This document shows, piece after piece, positions 1-6,960 of a DNA stretch of 12,231 bases. Where the stretch lies: the NCBI GenBank assembly GCA_003228965.1, contig QIGP01000240.1, positions 1 to 12,231 of the forward strand, given 5' to 3'. The stretch's first letter is position 1; every line of letters starts with the position of its first letter. This stretch comes from Gammaproteobacteria bacterium. Its GTDB lineage: Bacteria; Pseudomonadota; Gammaproteobacteria; Steroidobacterales; SZUA-146. Both the position numbers and the translations under genes were made by a program. The notes below the pieces were generated by a model. That model searched no databases. It worked only from the letters and a program-made list of their open reading frames with translations, and was not told the origin of the DNA.

Positions 1-267
1 AGCCAGCCAATTTTCCAGTCAGACTTAAAACCTCTGCGAAGCACCAGCGACAATTTGCGTTTTAGCGCCTCGGTCGCCGCCTTTGGTCAACTCCTCAATG
101 GCAGCACCTACCTTGGCGACTACTCAATGGAAGATATTGACGCATTAGCTCGTAGCGCCCTGGCCCAGGACAAACATGGCTATCGTCACGAGTTTATCGA
201 CCTGGTCAACACGGCCAGCGAACTGCTCGAGGGAATGCCTGGTGGCCGTGTTGCTCAAACCGACTGA
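1..267 (+). CDS. VWA domain protein with DUF3520 C-terminus (YfbK-like), 5'-truncated by window start
   Basis: The frame is open from base 1 to the TGA at 265-267, giving the last 88 residues of a longer protein. The visible part contains RFSASVAAFGQLLNGSTYLG followed by a run ending in HGYRHEFIDLVNTA. This matches, from memory, the C-terminal DUF3520 region of YfbK-type von Willebrand factor A proteins, where a FA-x-VAAFGQLLRG motif precedes a GYR-x-EF-x-x-LV motif. The VWA domain itself would lie upstream of the window. A TTG at 55 could be called as a start, but the similarity continues upstream of it, so the gene is partial rather than a 70-residue protein. VWA proteins bind ligands through a metal site; the function of the YfbK group is poorly defined. 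It lies 81 bp upstream of a sigma factor gene on the same strand, an arrangement I recall in other gammaproteobacteria, which suggests a shared envelope-related role. Family assignment is fairly sure; function is not. Confidence 0.8.
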   Translation, partial: SQPIFQSDLKPLRSTSDNLRFSASVAAFGQLLNGSTYLGDYSMEDIDALARSALAQDKHGYRHEFIDLVNTASELLEGMPGGRVAQTD

Positions 268-348
268 ACGTGCGGATTAAGACATTTGTTGAGATTTAGT
301 TCAGCTCAAAGGTGTTCATCAGCGTCTGGCTTGCTTAAAGTACAGGCC

Positions 349-921
349 ATGGAAGGCCAGCGCTCTGACCACGAATTGATGACAGCTTACGGCGGCGGTG
401 ACGCCGCCGCGTTCGGCGAACTGTACGCGCGCCACAAGGCCCCGCTCCACCGATACTTCAAACGCCAGTGCGGCGTGGCCGAACAGGCCGATGAGCTTTT
501 TCAAGAAACCTGGACACGAGTCATCAAGGCGCGCGAACGCTACGAGGCCAAAGCAAAATTCACGACATGGCTCTATCACATTGCACACAATTTACTGATG
601 GACTACGGGCGCAAGAAAGTCAGAACGCCCTATCTCGTCGCTGTTAATAACGACGAAGAACCTATCAGCATCAGGTCGCACGAACCTTCTCAGGATCAAC
701 TCGCCGACGCGGCGTCACTACGGCAACGACTACTTCAGGCTATTGAACAGCTTCCTGAAGACCAGCGCAGCGCTTTCTTGTTAAAAGAAGAAGGCGGTCT
801 TTCATTGGTAGAAATTGGCGAGGTCCTTGGCGTGGGACGTGAAACAGTCAAAAGTCGATTGCGCTATGCCACGCAAAAACTGCGTGCAGCACTTGCCGAA
901 GAACAGCAGGCTTACTTATGA
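349..921 (+). CDS. ECF-type RNA polymerase sigma factor (sigma-70 family)
   Basis: A 190-residue sigma factor with the two-domain ECF layout. Region 2 covers about residues 18-90: DAAAFGELYARHKAPLHRYF leads into the core-binding and -10 recognition helices, with DELFQETWTRVIKARERY and FTTWLYHIAHNLLMDYGRKK. Region 4 covers about 127-181, with LLQAIEQLPEDQRSAFLLKE and a helix-turn-helix (LSLVEIGEVLGVGRETVKSRL) that should contact the -35 element. The frame is open back to a TTG at 286, but the family normally starts just before the RSDHELM-type segment, so the ATG at 349 is preferred. No strong Shine-Dalgarno is visible at either start. The stop overlaps the next gene by ATGA (918-921), the usual layout for a sigma factor cotranscribed and translationally coupled with its anti-sigma partner. 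No convincing autoregulated ECF promoter (GGAAC-type -35) was found in 268-348. Target genes are unknown; the VWA gene just upstream is a plausible regulon member. Confidence 0.9.
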   Translation: MEGQRSDHELMTAYGGGDAAAFGELYARHKAPLHRYFKRQCGVAEQADELFQETWTRVIKARERYEAKAKFTTWLYHIAHNLLMDYGRKKVRTPYLVAVNNDEEPISIRSHEPSQDQLADAASLRQRLLQAIEQLPEDQRSAFLLKEEGGLSLVEIGEVLGVGRETVKSRLRYATQKLRAALAEEQQAYL

Positions 922-2210
922 GTATTAGAAACGACCCTCCAATGGACGCAGAAATCAGTGACCTTTATAAGTCGACGCAGAATGACGGACCATCCGTAGA
1001 TCTGGATGCAGCCATTCTTGCTCAGGCCGAGGCTGCCGTTGTGCCAAAGCGTAGGCGGCCAGTCTGGATTGCGCCCGTCGGGCTCGCCGCTACTTTATTT
1101 CTTGGAGTAAATCTTGCTGTGAATTTGAAAGACTACTCCAGCGCACCGGATATTTATTCACAAGCCGGTCAGTCGGTCGCGGTACCGACCAACCAGCCTG
1201 AATCGCAGGTTTCAGCAGAAACCGTGGCAGCGCCAGACGATTCTGCTAAAGACTACACTTCTAACGCACCGAAACCTGCCGCCGTCACATTCTCATCAGT
1301 AGAGCCCGATGTGGAGCAGGACGAGAAGATGAATAAATCCGGTGGTAGGTCTGAAACCGACATGGATGTCGGCCAGCTACTTCGTCAGATGCGACAAGAA
1401 AAGAGAGACCGATCATCCGAAGCAATCCAACAGCAAATAGAACGATTCGGGGCAAAGCGTGAACTGAGCGAGCAAAAGAAACAGGTAGATGGGTTGCTGG
1501 AACGATCTGTTCGACTCGACGAGCCCGAACTGCGGAAACTATCCAGAAGTTCCAATGCTGTTATCGCCAATAGCACACGATCCGATGGTCCAATGCGCGA
1601 CGTAACCGAACCTGTTGCCGAGACGCTTCCTTCTGAATCGAACCGGCGTTTGCCGCCGCCGAAATCGGTTGTGCCCGTAGTCGCCCCGCCAGCAAGGGCA
1701 TCAACATTGCCCAGAATAGCAAATCCGGTGACACCGCCTGCGCCCATTGCGCAAGACGCATCGGATTCAGAAACTGAGGAAAGTGAATTTCAGGAAGTGA
1801 TTGTAACGGGCAGTCGGATACCCGGAAACATCACCGACCCGAGTGCGCGTCTGTCAGCGAAGGAGCCTTCCAAGCGCAATGAGTCTGAACAAGGACTGGC
1901 ACCCGACGTTGGCCACTCGTCCGCTGGAGAAACAGCTGTCGCGGCCAAACCCGTTTCTGATGAGCCAGATGTTTATGTGTGCGATCTGGAAGTCATGAAC
2001 ATCGACGCCGATAACGTAGAATCGGCCAAAGTAGACGCCCGCAACCTGGAACCGCCACTAGACGCAGTGTCCTGGCCAGGCTACATTCGAAATTTGGCCG
2101 AGCAAAACAACTACGTTCAGGCTTGCACGCATTTAGCGGTCTATCAACAGCTGTATCCGGACATCGTGATGATTGAAATACTGCCGCTGACAATTCCAAA
2201 GCAAAAGTGA
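918..2210 (+). CDS. Putative membrane-anchored anti-sigma factor with TonB-receptor-like motif
   Basis: A 430-residue protein whose ATG overlaps the sigma factor stop. Residues 1-47 are a short, probably cytoplasmic domain (ISDLYKSTQ, then LDAAILAQAEAA), followed by basic KRRR and one membrane segment at about 49-70. The rest should be periplasmic. A charged, helix-prone and possibly coiled-coil stretch covers about 145-200, a Pro-rich linker about 240-280, and EVIVTGSRI lies at 293-301. The C-terminal segment (WPGYIRNLAEQNNYVQACTH, then LAVYQQLYPD) resembles a short helical repeat. No zinc-binding HxxxCxxC anti-sigma motif is present, so it is not a classical ZAS-domain protein. The anti-sigma role is inferred from position, overlap and single-pass topology. 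The 293-301 motif is nearly identical to the start of the plug domain in TonB-dependent outer-membrane receptors, which is unexpected here. It could instead be a positive regulator or an envelope sensor of another kind. Confidence 0.7.
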   Translation: MSIRNDPPMDAEISDLYKSTQNDGPSVDLDAAILAQAEAAVVPKRRRPVWIAPVGLAATLFLGVNLAVNLKDYSSAPDIYSQAGQSVAVPTNQPESQVSAETVAAPDDSAKDYTSNAPKPAAVTFSSVEPDVEQDEKMNKSGGRSETDMDVGQLLRQMRQEKRDRSSEAIQQQIERFGAKRELSEQKKQVDGLLERSVRLDEPELRKLSRSSNAVIANSTRSDGPMRDVTEPVAETLPSESNRRLPPPKSVVPVVAPPARASTLPRIANPVTPPAPIAQDASDSETEESEFQEVIVTGSRIPGNITDPSARLSAKEPSKRNESEQGLAPDVGHSSAGETAVAAKPVSDEPDVYVCDLEVMNIDADNVESAKVDARNLEPPLDAVSWPGYIRNLAEQNNYVQACTHLAVYQQLYPDIVMIEILPLTIPKQK

Positions 2211-2306
2211 GACTCAGGTCTGTTCATTGCCGTTTAAAAAGGTCCCCGAATAAGAGCGGTGGTGATAGAATCAGCGCCCTCTTCGAGTCTTTGACGACAC
2301 CCATTT

Positions 2307-2310
2307 GGAG
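2307..2310 (+). promoter_or_regulatory. Ribosome binding site of mdh
   Basis: GGAG lies six bases before the ATG at 2317. It decides the start: an in-frame TTG at 2305 would overlap this site and add only four residues (MEST) before [17 protein letters not shown], which is where malate dehydrogenases of this type begin. Confidence 0.75.
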
Positions 2311-2316
2311 TCCACC

Positions 2317-3294
2317 ATGAAAAAGCCCGTCGTTGTAGCCATTACCGGTGCCGCCGGTCAAATTGGTTACCAGTTAGCGTTTCGCATCGGATCAGGTCAG
2401 CTGCTTGGCCCCGATCAACCAGTAATTCTAAGTCTGCTGGAAATTACTCCAGCGCTTGACGCTCTGAACGGCGTAGTCATGGAACTCAATGATTGCGCGT
2501 TTCCAACGCTTGCAGGCATTGTCGCAACCGATGATCCCAACGCAGGTTTTAATGACGCCGACTACGCACTGTTAGTAGGCGCTCGTCCTCGCGGACCTGG
2601 AATGGAACGCAAAGACTTGCTGGAAGCTAACGCCAAAATCTTCTCTGGCCAGGGCAAAGCAATTAACAGGCACGCCAGTCGCGACATTAAAGTGCTGGTT
2701 GTTGGCAATCCAGCCAACACAAACGCGTTGATCACCCAGCAAAATGCCCCCGACATTAACCCGGCCAACTTCACCGCTATGACGCGACTTGATCACAACC
2801 GCGCTCTAAGCCAGCTGGCTGAAAAAACCGGCAAACACATTAACGACATTAAGCACATGACTATTTGGGGTAATCACTCGGCGACTCAATATCCCGACAT
2901 TAACCACTGTGTCGTTAATGGGGCTAACGCTATGTCTCTCGTAGACCAGGACTGGACCCGCGACGACTTTATCCCAACGGTACAAAAACGTGGTGCGGCC
3001 ATTATTAAGGCCCGCGGCGCTTCATCAGCCGCGTCAGCCGCTTCTGCAGCCATTGACCACGTACGTGACTGGGCACTTGGCACAGTTGACGGAGACTGGG
3101 TCAGCATGGCCATTCCTTCCGACGGCAGCTACGGTATTGCTGAAGGCGTGATCTACTCCTTCCCCGTGACCTGCAAAAACGGCCAGTACGAAATTGTTCA
3201 GGGTCTTGAAATCGACGACTTCAGTCGAGAACGTATGGACGCCACGCGCGCCGAGCTACAAGAAGAGCGCGACGGTGTAGCTCACCTCTTATGA
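2317..3294 (+). CDS. mdh: Malate dehydrogenase (NAD-dependent, type 2)
   Basis: A 325-residue enzyme that interconverts malate and oxaloacetate with NAD(H) in the TCA cycle, in the cytoplasm. The dinucleotide-binding loop is GAAGQIG (11-17). The mobile substrate loop reads [17 protein letters not shown], with substrate-binding Arg92 and Arg98. [10 protein letters not shown] follows at 130-139. The catalytic pair is Asp159 in TRLDHNRA, with Arg162 also binding substrate, and His187 in [11 protein letters not shown]. This MDH class (about 325-330 residues, [11 protein letters not shown] start) is the one found in Pseudomonas, Burkholderia and Xanthomonas, not the shorter E. coli type. Glu42 at the end of beta-2 (LLEI) occupies the position that usually selects NAD rather than NADP; this is a family-based inference. 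The 106-bp gap upstream and the intrinsic terminator downstream suggest a single-gene transcript; no confident promoter was identified in that gap. No active-site residue appears missing. Confidence 0.96.
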   Translation: MKKPVVVAITGAAGQIGYQLAFRIGSGQLLGPDQPVILSLLEITPALDALNGVVMELNDCAFPTLAGIVATDDPNAGFNDADYALLVGARPRGPGMERKDLLEANAKIFSGQGKAINRHASRDIKVLVVGNPANTNALITQQNAPDINPANFTAMTRLDHNRALSQLAEKTGKHINDIKHMTIWGNHSATQYPDINHCVVNGANAMSLVDQDWTRDDFIPTVQKRGAAIIKARGASSAASAASAAIDHVRDWALGTVDGDWVSMAIPSDGSYGIAEGVIYSFPVTCKNGQYEIVQGLEIDDFSRERMDATRAELQEERDGVAHLL

Positions 3295-3345
3295 GTGCCT
3301 GATTTACGTTTCTATCGAGCAGAGATTTGTGCTGACAAAATACGA

Positions 3346-3372
3346 GGCCGCTTGGAAAAGTGGTCTTTTTTT
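3346..3372 (+). terminator. Intrinsic terminator downstream of mdh
   Basis: GGCCGCTT pairs with AAGTGGTC around a GGAA tetraloop, giving an 8-bp stem with two G-U pairs in RNA, followed directly by seven T residues (3366-3372). It lies 51 bp after the mdh stop and should end that transcript before the fadE leader. Confidence 0.88.
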
Positions 3373-3468
3373 GCCCATATTTTGCGCAATCTAAACCTGT
3401 GAAACGATTCTATTTATTTGCAAAGTATTGTTTTCTATATAATTTTTCTATATTGAGATTATTGTCAA

Positions 3469-3497
3469 TTGCGGCGATGCACCATTCTCTATATAGT
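3469..3497 (+). promoter_or_regulatory. Candidate sigma-70 promoter of fadE
   Basis: TTGCGG (3469-3474) and TATAGT (3492-3497) are separated by 17 bp, placing a start site near 3504, about 57 bp before the fadE ATG. The -10 matches five of six consensus bases and the -35 only three. The surrounding 3400-3460 region is strikingly AT-rich and contains a perfect TATAAT at 3438-3443, but no good -35 sits at the right distance from it (TTGCAA is only 14 bp away). The promoter could be either; which hexamers are used is an inference. Confidence 0.4.
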
Positions 3498-3508
3498 GCC
3501 CAACTAGC

Positions 3509-3523
3509 TGCCTGATCCAGGCA
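3509..3523 (+). repeat. Palindrome in fadE leader (possible operator)
   Basis: TGCCTG-ATC-CAGGCA is a perfect 6-bp inverted repeat with a 3-base spacer, lying just downstream of the predicted fadE start site. It could be a repressor operator or a small RNA hairpin in the 5' leader. It does not resemble the PsrA or FadR sites I recall, so no regulator can be named. Confidence 0.35.
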
Positions 3524-3546
3524 AGCAACACCCACGTGGTGATTCT

Positions 3547-3552
3547 GGAGGA
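3547..3552 (+). promoter_or_regulatory. Ribosome binding site of fadE
   Basis: GGAGGA lies eight bases before the ATG at 3561. It is the strongest Shine-Dalgarno match in the window and fixes the fadE start, excluding the overlapping +2-frame start at 3536. Confidence 0.85.
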
Positions 3553-3560
3553 AACGTTAC

Positions 3561-6029
3561 ATGTCGACACTGTTTTGGTTACTAGCCGTTATTGGCGGCG
3601 CATTGGCTCTTGGTTACACCCGGACAAGTTTAAAAACCGCAACTATGGCGGCGGCTGGCCTTTGCCTTGCGTACTGGGTGCTCGGCGACGGCGGCTTTCT
3701 TTGGAACCTCATATTGCTCATTCCTGTGGGCATTTTGATCATGCTCAATCAGAACGACTGGCGCAAAACTCGACTAAGCACGCCAGCTCTTTCGATGATG
3801 CGCACAGCCTTGCCGGAAATGTCATCAACTGAACGTACGGCACTGGATGCCGGAACGGTCGGCTGGGACGGCGACCTGTTCTCTGGTAATCCTGACTGGA
3901 ACAAACTTCTTGGCGCCCCCAAACCCTCACTTTCTGCCGAAGAGCAGGCGTTCCTGGATGGCCCCGTTGAAGAAGCATGTGCCATGATCGACGAGTGGCA
4001 AATTACTCACGAACTGGCTGATTTGCCCGAAGAGCTCTGGACTTTTCTTAAAGAGAAAAAATTCTTCGCCATGATCATTCCCAAAGCCTACAACGGTCTT
4101 GAGTTTTCGGCTCAGGCCCATTCAGCTGTCATTGCAAAACTAACCGGTCGCAGCACCGTTGTGTCGTCTACCGTGGCCGTACCAAATTCGCTCGGCCCCG
4201 GTGAGTTGCTCATGCACTACGGTACCGAAGAGCAAAAAAATTACTATTTACCACGACTAGCCGTTGGCGAAGAGATTCCCTGCTTTGGCTTGACCAGTCC
4301 TCGGGCGGGTTCCGACGCCACGTCCATCTCCGATACGGGCATTGTGTGTAAAGGCACATTCGAAGGCGAAGAAGTGCTGGGCTTAAGACTTAACTGGGAC
4401 AAGCGTTACATTACACTTGCGCCTGTCGCCACAGTTATTGGCCTGGCTTTTCGTATGTACGATCCGGACAACTTGATCGGCGACACCGAAGACCTTGGCA
4501 TTACGTGCGCTCTCATTCCCGCCACACTTCCGGGAGTCACTTCTGGTCGCCGCCACTTCCCGCTCAACGTGCCGTTTCAAAACGGGCCAACGCAAGGCGA
4601 CAACGTATTTGTTCCACTTAGCTACATCATCGGTGGACAGGACATGGCAGGCCAAGGCTGGCGTATGCTGGTTGAATGTTTAACCGTGGGCCGCTCGATT
4701 TCGCTACCTTCCACTGCGGTGGGTGGTGCCAAGAGCGCACTGGCGGTAACTGGCGCGTATAGCCGCATTCGACGTCAATTTAATTTGCCGGTCGGCAAAT
4801 TCGAAGGCGTGCAGGAACTGATTGCACGAATTGCAGGGCTCACTTACGCTATGGATGGAGCCGTTAAATACACGTGTGGTGAAATTGACCGTGGCGAAAA
4901 GCCCGGCGTGCCGTCCGCTATATTGAAATATCACTGCACTGAATTTGCGCGCCAGATTGCCAACGACGCCATGGACATACACGGCGGCAAAGGGATTTGT
5001 CTTGGACCCAGCAACTACCTTGGTCGCGGCTATCAAGCTGTCCCCATTAGCATTACGGTGGAAGGCGCAAACATCATGACCCGGTCTTTGATCATTTTTG
5101 GTCAGGGCGCTATCCGCTGCCATCCGTACATGCTCAACCTGATGGAAGCGTGCAACGACGACAGTCTTGAAGCGCTGAATACTTTCGACAAAAACCTGTT
5201 TGGCATGATAGGTAACTCGTACGCCAATGCGACCCGATCGTTTGTACTTGCAATGACTTCTTCGCGATTTACGCCGGTTCCTGTCGACGGCCCAACCAAA
5301 CATTACTACCAACAAATCAATCGATACAGCTCGGCCTACGCATTGGCTGCCGACGCTTGCATGATGAGCCTGCAAGGTAGCCTGAAAAAACGCGAAATGC
5401 TGTCCGGCCGACTCGGCGACATTTTAAGCTGCCTGTACTTCGCGTCGTGTGTGCTTAAGAAATTCGAAGATGAAGGCCGCCGTAGCGAAGATCTTCCTGT
5501 GGTTGACTGGGCCATTCGTCACTTTATGTATACCGCTCAAGAACAACTACACGGGGTTATTCGTAACCTGCCAAATCGCTCACTGGCGTTGGCCTTGCGT
5601 GTCATGGTGTTCCCGCGTGGTCGCATGTACTCAGCGCCGTCCGACTCACTTGACCGCGAGGTGGCCGAGCTAATGATTCGCGACTCAGGAGCCCGGGACA
5701 AGCTTGTCGACGGCGTATTTCTAACACCGCTAGAAAACAACATACCTGGACGCATTGACCAACTAATGCGTAAAGCCGATGGGTACGAGGCGCTTGAGAA
5801 GAAACTACGCACTGCTATCAAAAACGATCAAATTGCCGACGGCGCGCCACCTTCGATCGTACACGCTGCAGTTGCTGCAAACGTGTTCACCGAACTCGAG
5901 GCAGAAACATACCTTGCGTTCGACAGCGAAATTCAGTTTCTTGTTGCTGTAGACGACTTCTCTACTGAAGAACTGATGGCTGGACAAGGCGCGCGCTCCC
6001 AGCGCATGCGTACCGACACGGCTGCTTGA
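3561..6029 (+). CDS. fadE: Acyl-CoA dehydrogenase FadE
   Basis: An 822-residue FAD-dependent acyl-CoA dehydrogenase that carries out the first step of fatty acid beta-oxidation, forming trans-2-enoyl-CoA. Length matches E. coli FadE (about 814). The N-terminus holds hydrophobic segments at about 3-19, 27-41 and 44-62, so it is probably anchored to the inner membrane. Next come the signature AGTVGWDGDLF (97-107), PVEEACAMIDEWQITHELAD, FFAMIIPKAYNGLEFSA, VPNSLGPGELLMHYGTEEQK and LTSPRAGSDA, which belong to the ACAD N-terminal and middle domains. The C-terminal ACAD domain carries GKGICLGPSNYLGRGYQ and ITVEGANIMTRS, then FGQGAIRCHPY. Glu501 in VEGAN is the likely catalytic base by analogy with the family. 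The last about 280 residues are the FadE-specific C-terminal extension (DUF1974). It has a strong ribosome binding site and an AT-rich leader. Electron acceptor partners are not in the window. Confidence 0.97.
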   Translation: MSTLFWLLAVIGGALALGYTRTSLKTATMAAAGLCLAYWVLGDGGFLWNLILLIPVGILIMLNQNDWRKTRLSTPALSMMRTALPEMSSTERTALDAGTVGWDGDLFSGNPDWNKLLGAPKPSLSAEEQAFLDGPVEEACAMIDEWQITHELADLPEELWTFLKEKKFFAMIIPKAYNGLEFSAQAHSAVIAKLTGRSTVVSSTVAVPNSLGPGELLMHYGTEEQKNYYLPRLAVGEEIPCFGLTSPRAGSDATSISDTGIVCKGTFEGEEVLGLRLNWDKRYITLAPVATVIGLAFRMYDPDNLIGDTEDLGITCALIPATLPGVTSGRRHFPLNVPFQNGPTQGDNVFVPLSYIIGGQDMAGQGWRMLVECLTVGRSISLPSTAVGGAKSALAVTGAYSRIRRQFNLPVGKFEGVQELIARIAGLTYAMDGAVKYTCGEIDRGEKPGVPSAILKYHCTEFARQIANDAMDIHGGKGICLGPSNYLGRGYQAVPISITVEGANIMTRSLIIFGQGAIRCHPYMLNLMEACNDDSLEALNTFDKNLFGMIGNSYANATRSFVLAMTSSRFTPVPVDGPTKHYYQQINRYSSAYALAADACMMSLQGSLKKREMLSGRLGDILSCLYFASCVLKKFEDEGRRSEDLPVVDWAIRHFMYTAQEQLHGVIRNLPNRSLALALRVMVFPRGRMYSAPSDSLDREVAELMIRDSGARDKLVDGVFLTPLENNIPGRIDQLMRKADGYEALEKKLRTAIKNDQIADGAPPSIVHAAVAANVFTELEAETYLAFDSEIQFLVAVDDFSTEELMAGQGARSQRMRTDTAA

Positions 6030-6067
6030 GAGCAGGCCTGACCTGCACGCCGAACCTTAACGCTCGC

Positions 6068-6092
6068 TGGGCCGACTGAACACGTCGGCCCA
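6068..6092 (+). terminator. GC-rich stem-loop downstream of fadE (possible terminator)
   Basis: TGGGCCGAC pairs perfectly with GTCGGCCCA around a 7-base loop, 39 bp after the fadE stop. It has no following T tract, so it may be a weak or Rho-assisted terminator, or an mRNA 3'-end stabiliser. A smaller hairpin (GCAGG/CCTGC, 6032-6046) precedes it. Confidence 0.4.
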
Positions 6093-6320
6093 ACGGCTGC
6101 CGGCCCGTCTTCACAGGCCCCTTTTGAGTTAAGCTTTGACCTTCCCCTGGAAGAAGACGTCTTACGTTTGTTTAATACACTTGATCAGGAGTTCGGCAGG
6201 CTCTCAACTCTAGTCAACAACGCGGCCGTACAGTCGACCCAGACGCGCGTAGAACACCTCACGGCAGAACCCATCAACTGGATTCTTGCTAATAATGTAA
6301 CAAGCGCGTTCCTTTGCGCC

Positions 6321-6340
6321 CGCGGAGGCTGTGTGAAAAC
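6321..6340 (+). repeat. Left terminal inverted repeat of MITE-like element
   Basis: CGCGGAGGCTGTGTGAAAAC is the perfect 20-bp reverse complement of 6521-6540. The first three bases may belong to the target gene (Arg codon CGC) rather than the element, since target and element sequences coincide at the junction. Confidence 0.92.
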
Positions 6341-6537
6341 TTTCACTTCGTCATTGCGAGCGCGAAGCGCGCGGCAATCTCTTGACGCAACGTGACATAA
6401 CCGATTGAATTCGCACCCCAAGAGTACTTCCATGCTTGGTCCTTCGGACCAAGCGGGTGCGCAGCAACCGGACGGAGATTGCCACACCCGCGGTCTGCGG
6501 GCTCGCAATGACGAGCAGGTGTTTTCACACAGCCTCC
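6324..6537. mobile_element. MITE-like non-autonomous element inserted in the SDR pseudogene
   Basis: A 214-bp insertion with no coding capacity for a transposase. It is built as nested inverted repeats: the ends (6321-6340 with 6521-6540, 20 bp perfect), TCGTCATTGCGAGC (6348-6361 with 6501-6514, 14 bp), GGCAATCTC (6373-6381 with 6475-6483, 9 bp), CGCACCC (6412-6418 with 6455-6461) and a central hairpin (6434-6454). The host gene fixes the boundaries: joining 6323 to 6540 restores the expected protein sequence FLCAR-EAVNR. Symmetrical ends imply a 2-bp GC target duplication (6322-6323 and 6538-6539); a 4-bp CCGC duplication is also compatible. The internal GTCATTGCGAG...GCAATCT pattern resembles dispersed palindromic repeats I recall from many bacterial genomes. 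The transposase family that moved it cannot be assigned from the ends alone. Confidence 0.85.
6434..6454 (+). repeat. Central perfect hairpin of the MITE
   Basis: GCTTGGTCC and GGACCAAGC form a perfect 9-bp stem with a TTC loop. It forms the tip of the element's nested fold; transcribed from either strand it would give a stable RNA hairpin. Confidence 0.85.
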
Positions 6538-6540
6538 GCG
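6521..6540 (+). repeat. Right terminal inverted repeat of MITE-like element
   Basis: GTTTTCACACAGCCTCCGCG is the perfect reverse complement of 6321-6340. The final G (6540) starts the resumed host codon GAG of the dehydrogenase. Confidence 0.92.
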
Positions 6541-6960
6541 AGGCCGTCAATCGCATGTCGACGGCACACGGTGGCACGGGTGGTGCCATTGTCAATGTAT
6601 CGTCAGTTGCCGCCCAGACAGGATCGCCCGGAGAGTACGTCGATTACGCGGCGTCAAAAGGCGCTCTGGATTCACTAACACGAGGTCTTGCCAAAGAAGT
6701 GGCAGGCGAAGGCATCAGGGTAAACAGCGTTCGACCCGGGCTTATCTACACCGACATGCATGCCTATGGCGGCGAACCTGATCGCATCGAACACCTCAAA
6801 GACGAGGTCCCAATGAAGCGTGGCGGCACTTGTGAAGAAATAGCCAACGCGACCGCGTGGCTACTTTCACAAGAAGCCTCCTACGTCACCGGTTCTTTTA
6901 TCGATGCGGCAGGAGGCAATTAAATCGAGATTTCTACTACATGCCGAACTCTCACCATAG

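Larger units (their letters stand above)
6123..6923 (+). pseudogene. YgfF-like short-chain dehydrogenase/reductase, N-terminally deleted and split by a MITE
   Basis: Similarity to SDR enzymes of the E. coli YgfF group (about 247 residues, from memory) begins abruptly at Phe codon 6123, equivalent to about residue 54. It continues through LEEDVLRLFNTLDQ and LVNNAAV to NNVTSAFLCAR at 6323. It is then interrupted for 216 bp and resumes in the same frame at 6540 with EAVNRMSTAHGGTGGAIVNV. The second half keeps the catalytic Ser (VNVSS, codon 6600 or 6603), Tyr (codon 6645) and Lys (codon 6657) in DYAASKGAL, and ends TGSFIDAAGGN. The N-terminal TGGxxGIG nucleotide-binding motif is absent in all three forward frames between fadE and 6123, so the 5' end and promoter are deleted. 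With the insertion's TGA at 6393-6395, the gene cannot make an active enzyme. A standalone start at 6405 would begin inside the inserted element and is not credible. The remaining coding parts are otherwise free of stops, which suggests recent decay. Confidence 0.88.

Noticed and set aside
286..348. TTG 286 as start of the sigma factor
   Set aside because: The extra 21 residues do not resemble ECF sigma N-termini, and the TTG lacks a ribosome binding site; ATG 349 fits the family.
2221..2271. Promoter for mdh (TTGCCG with AATAAG, or TAGAAT at 2266)
   Set aside because: Neither candidate has both a good -35 and a good -10 at the right spacing, so no promoter was annotated although one is expected here.
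4704..5375. A 223-codon open frame on the minus strand inside fadE
   Set aside because: It is fully antisense to a strongly conserved part of fadE, has no recognisable domain, and is explained by codon bias in the real gene.
6393..6395. Possible programmed readthrough or selenocysteine at the single TGA
   Set aside because: The stop lies in inserted repeat DNA, not in a conserved enzyme site, and the gene also lacks its N-terminus, so recoding would not rescue it.
6341..6520. CRISPR-like or structured RNA interpretation of the repeats
   Set aside because: The repeats are inverted and nested, not direct with regular spacers, and there are no cas genes; a transposable-element explanation fits the gene interruption better.
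6405..6923. A standalone 172-residue SDR protein
   Set aside because: Its start codon and first about 45 residues derive from the inserted element, and it lacks the NAD-binding half of the fold.
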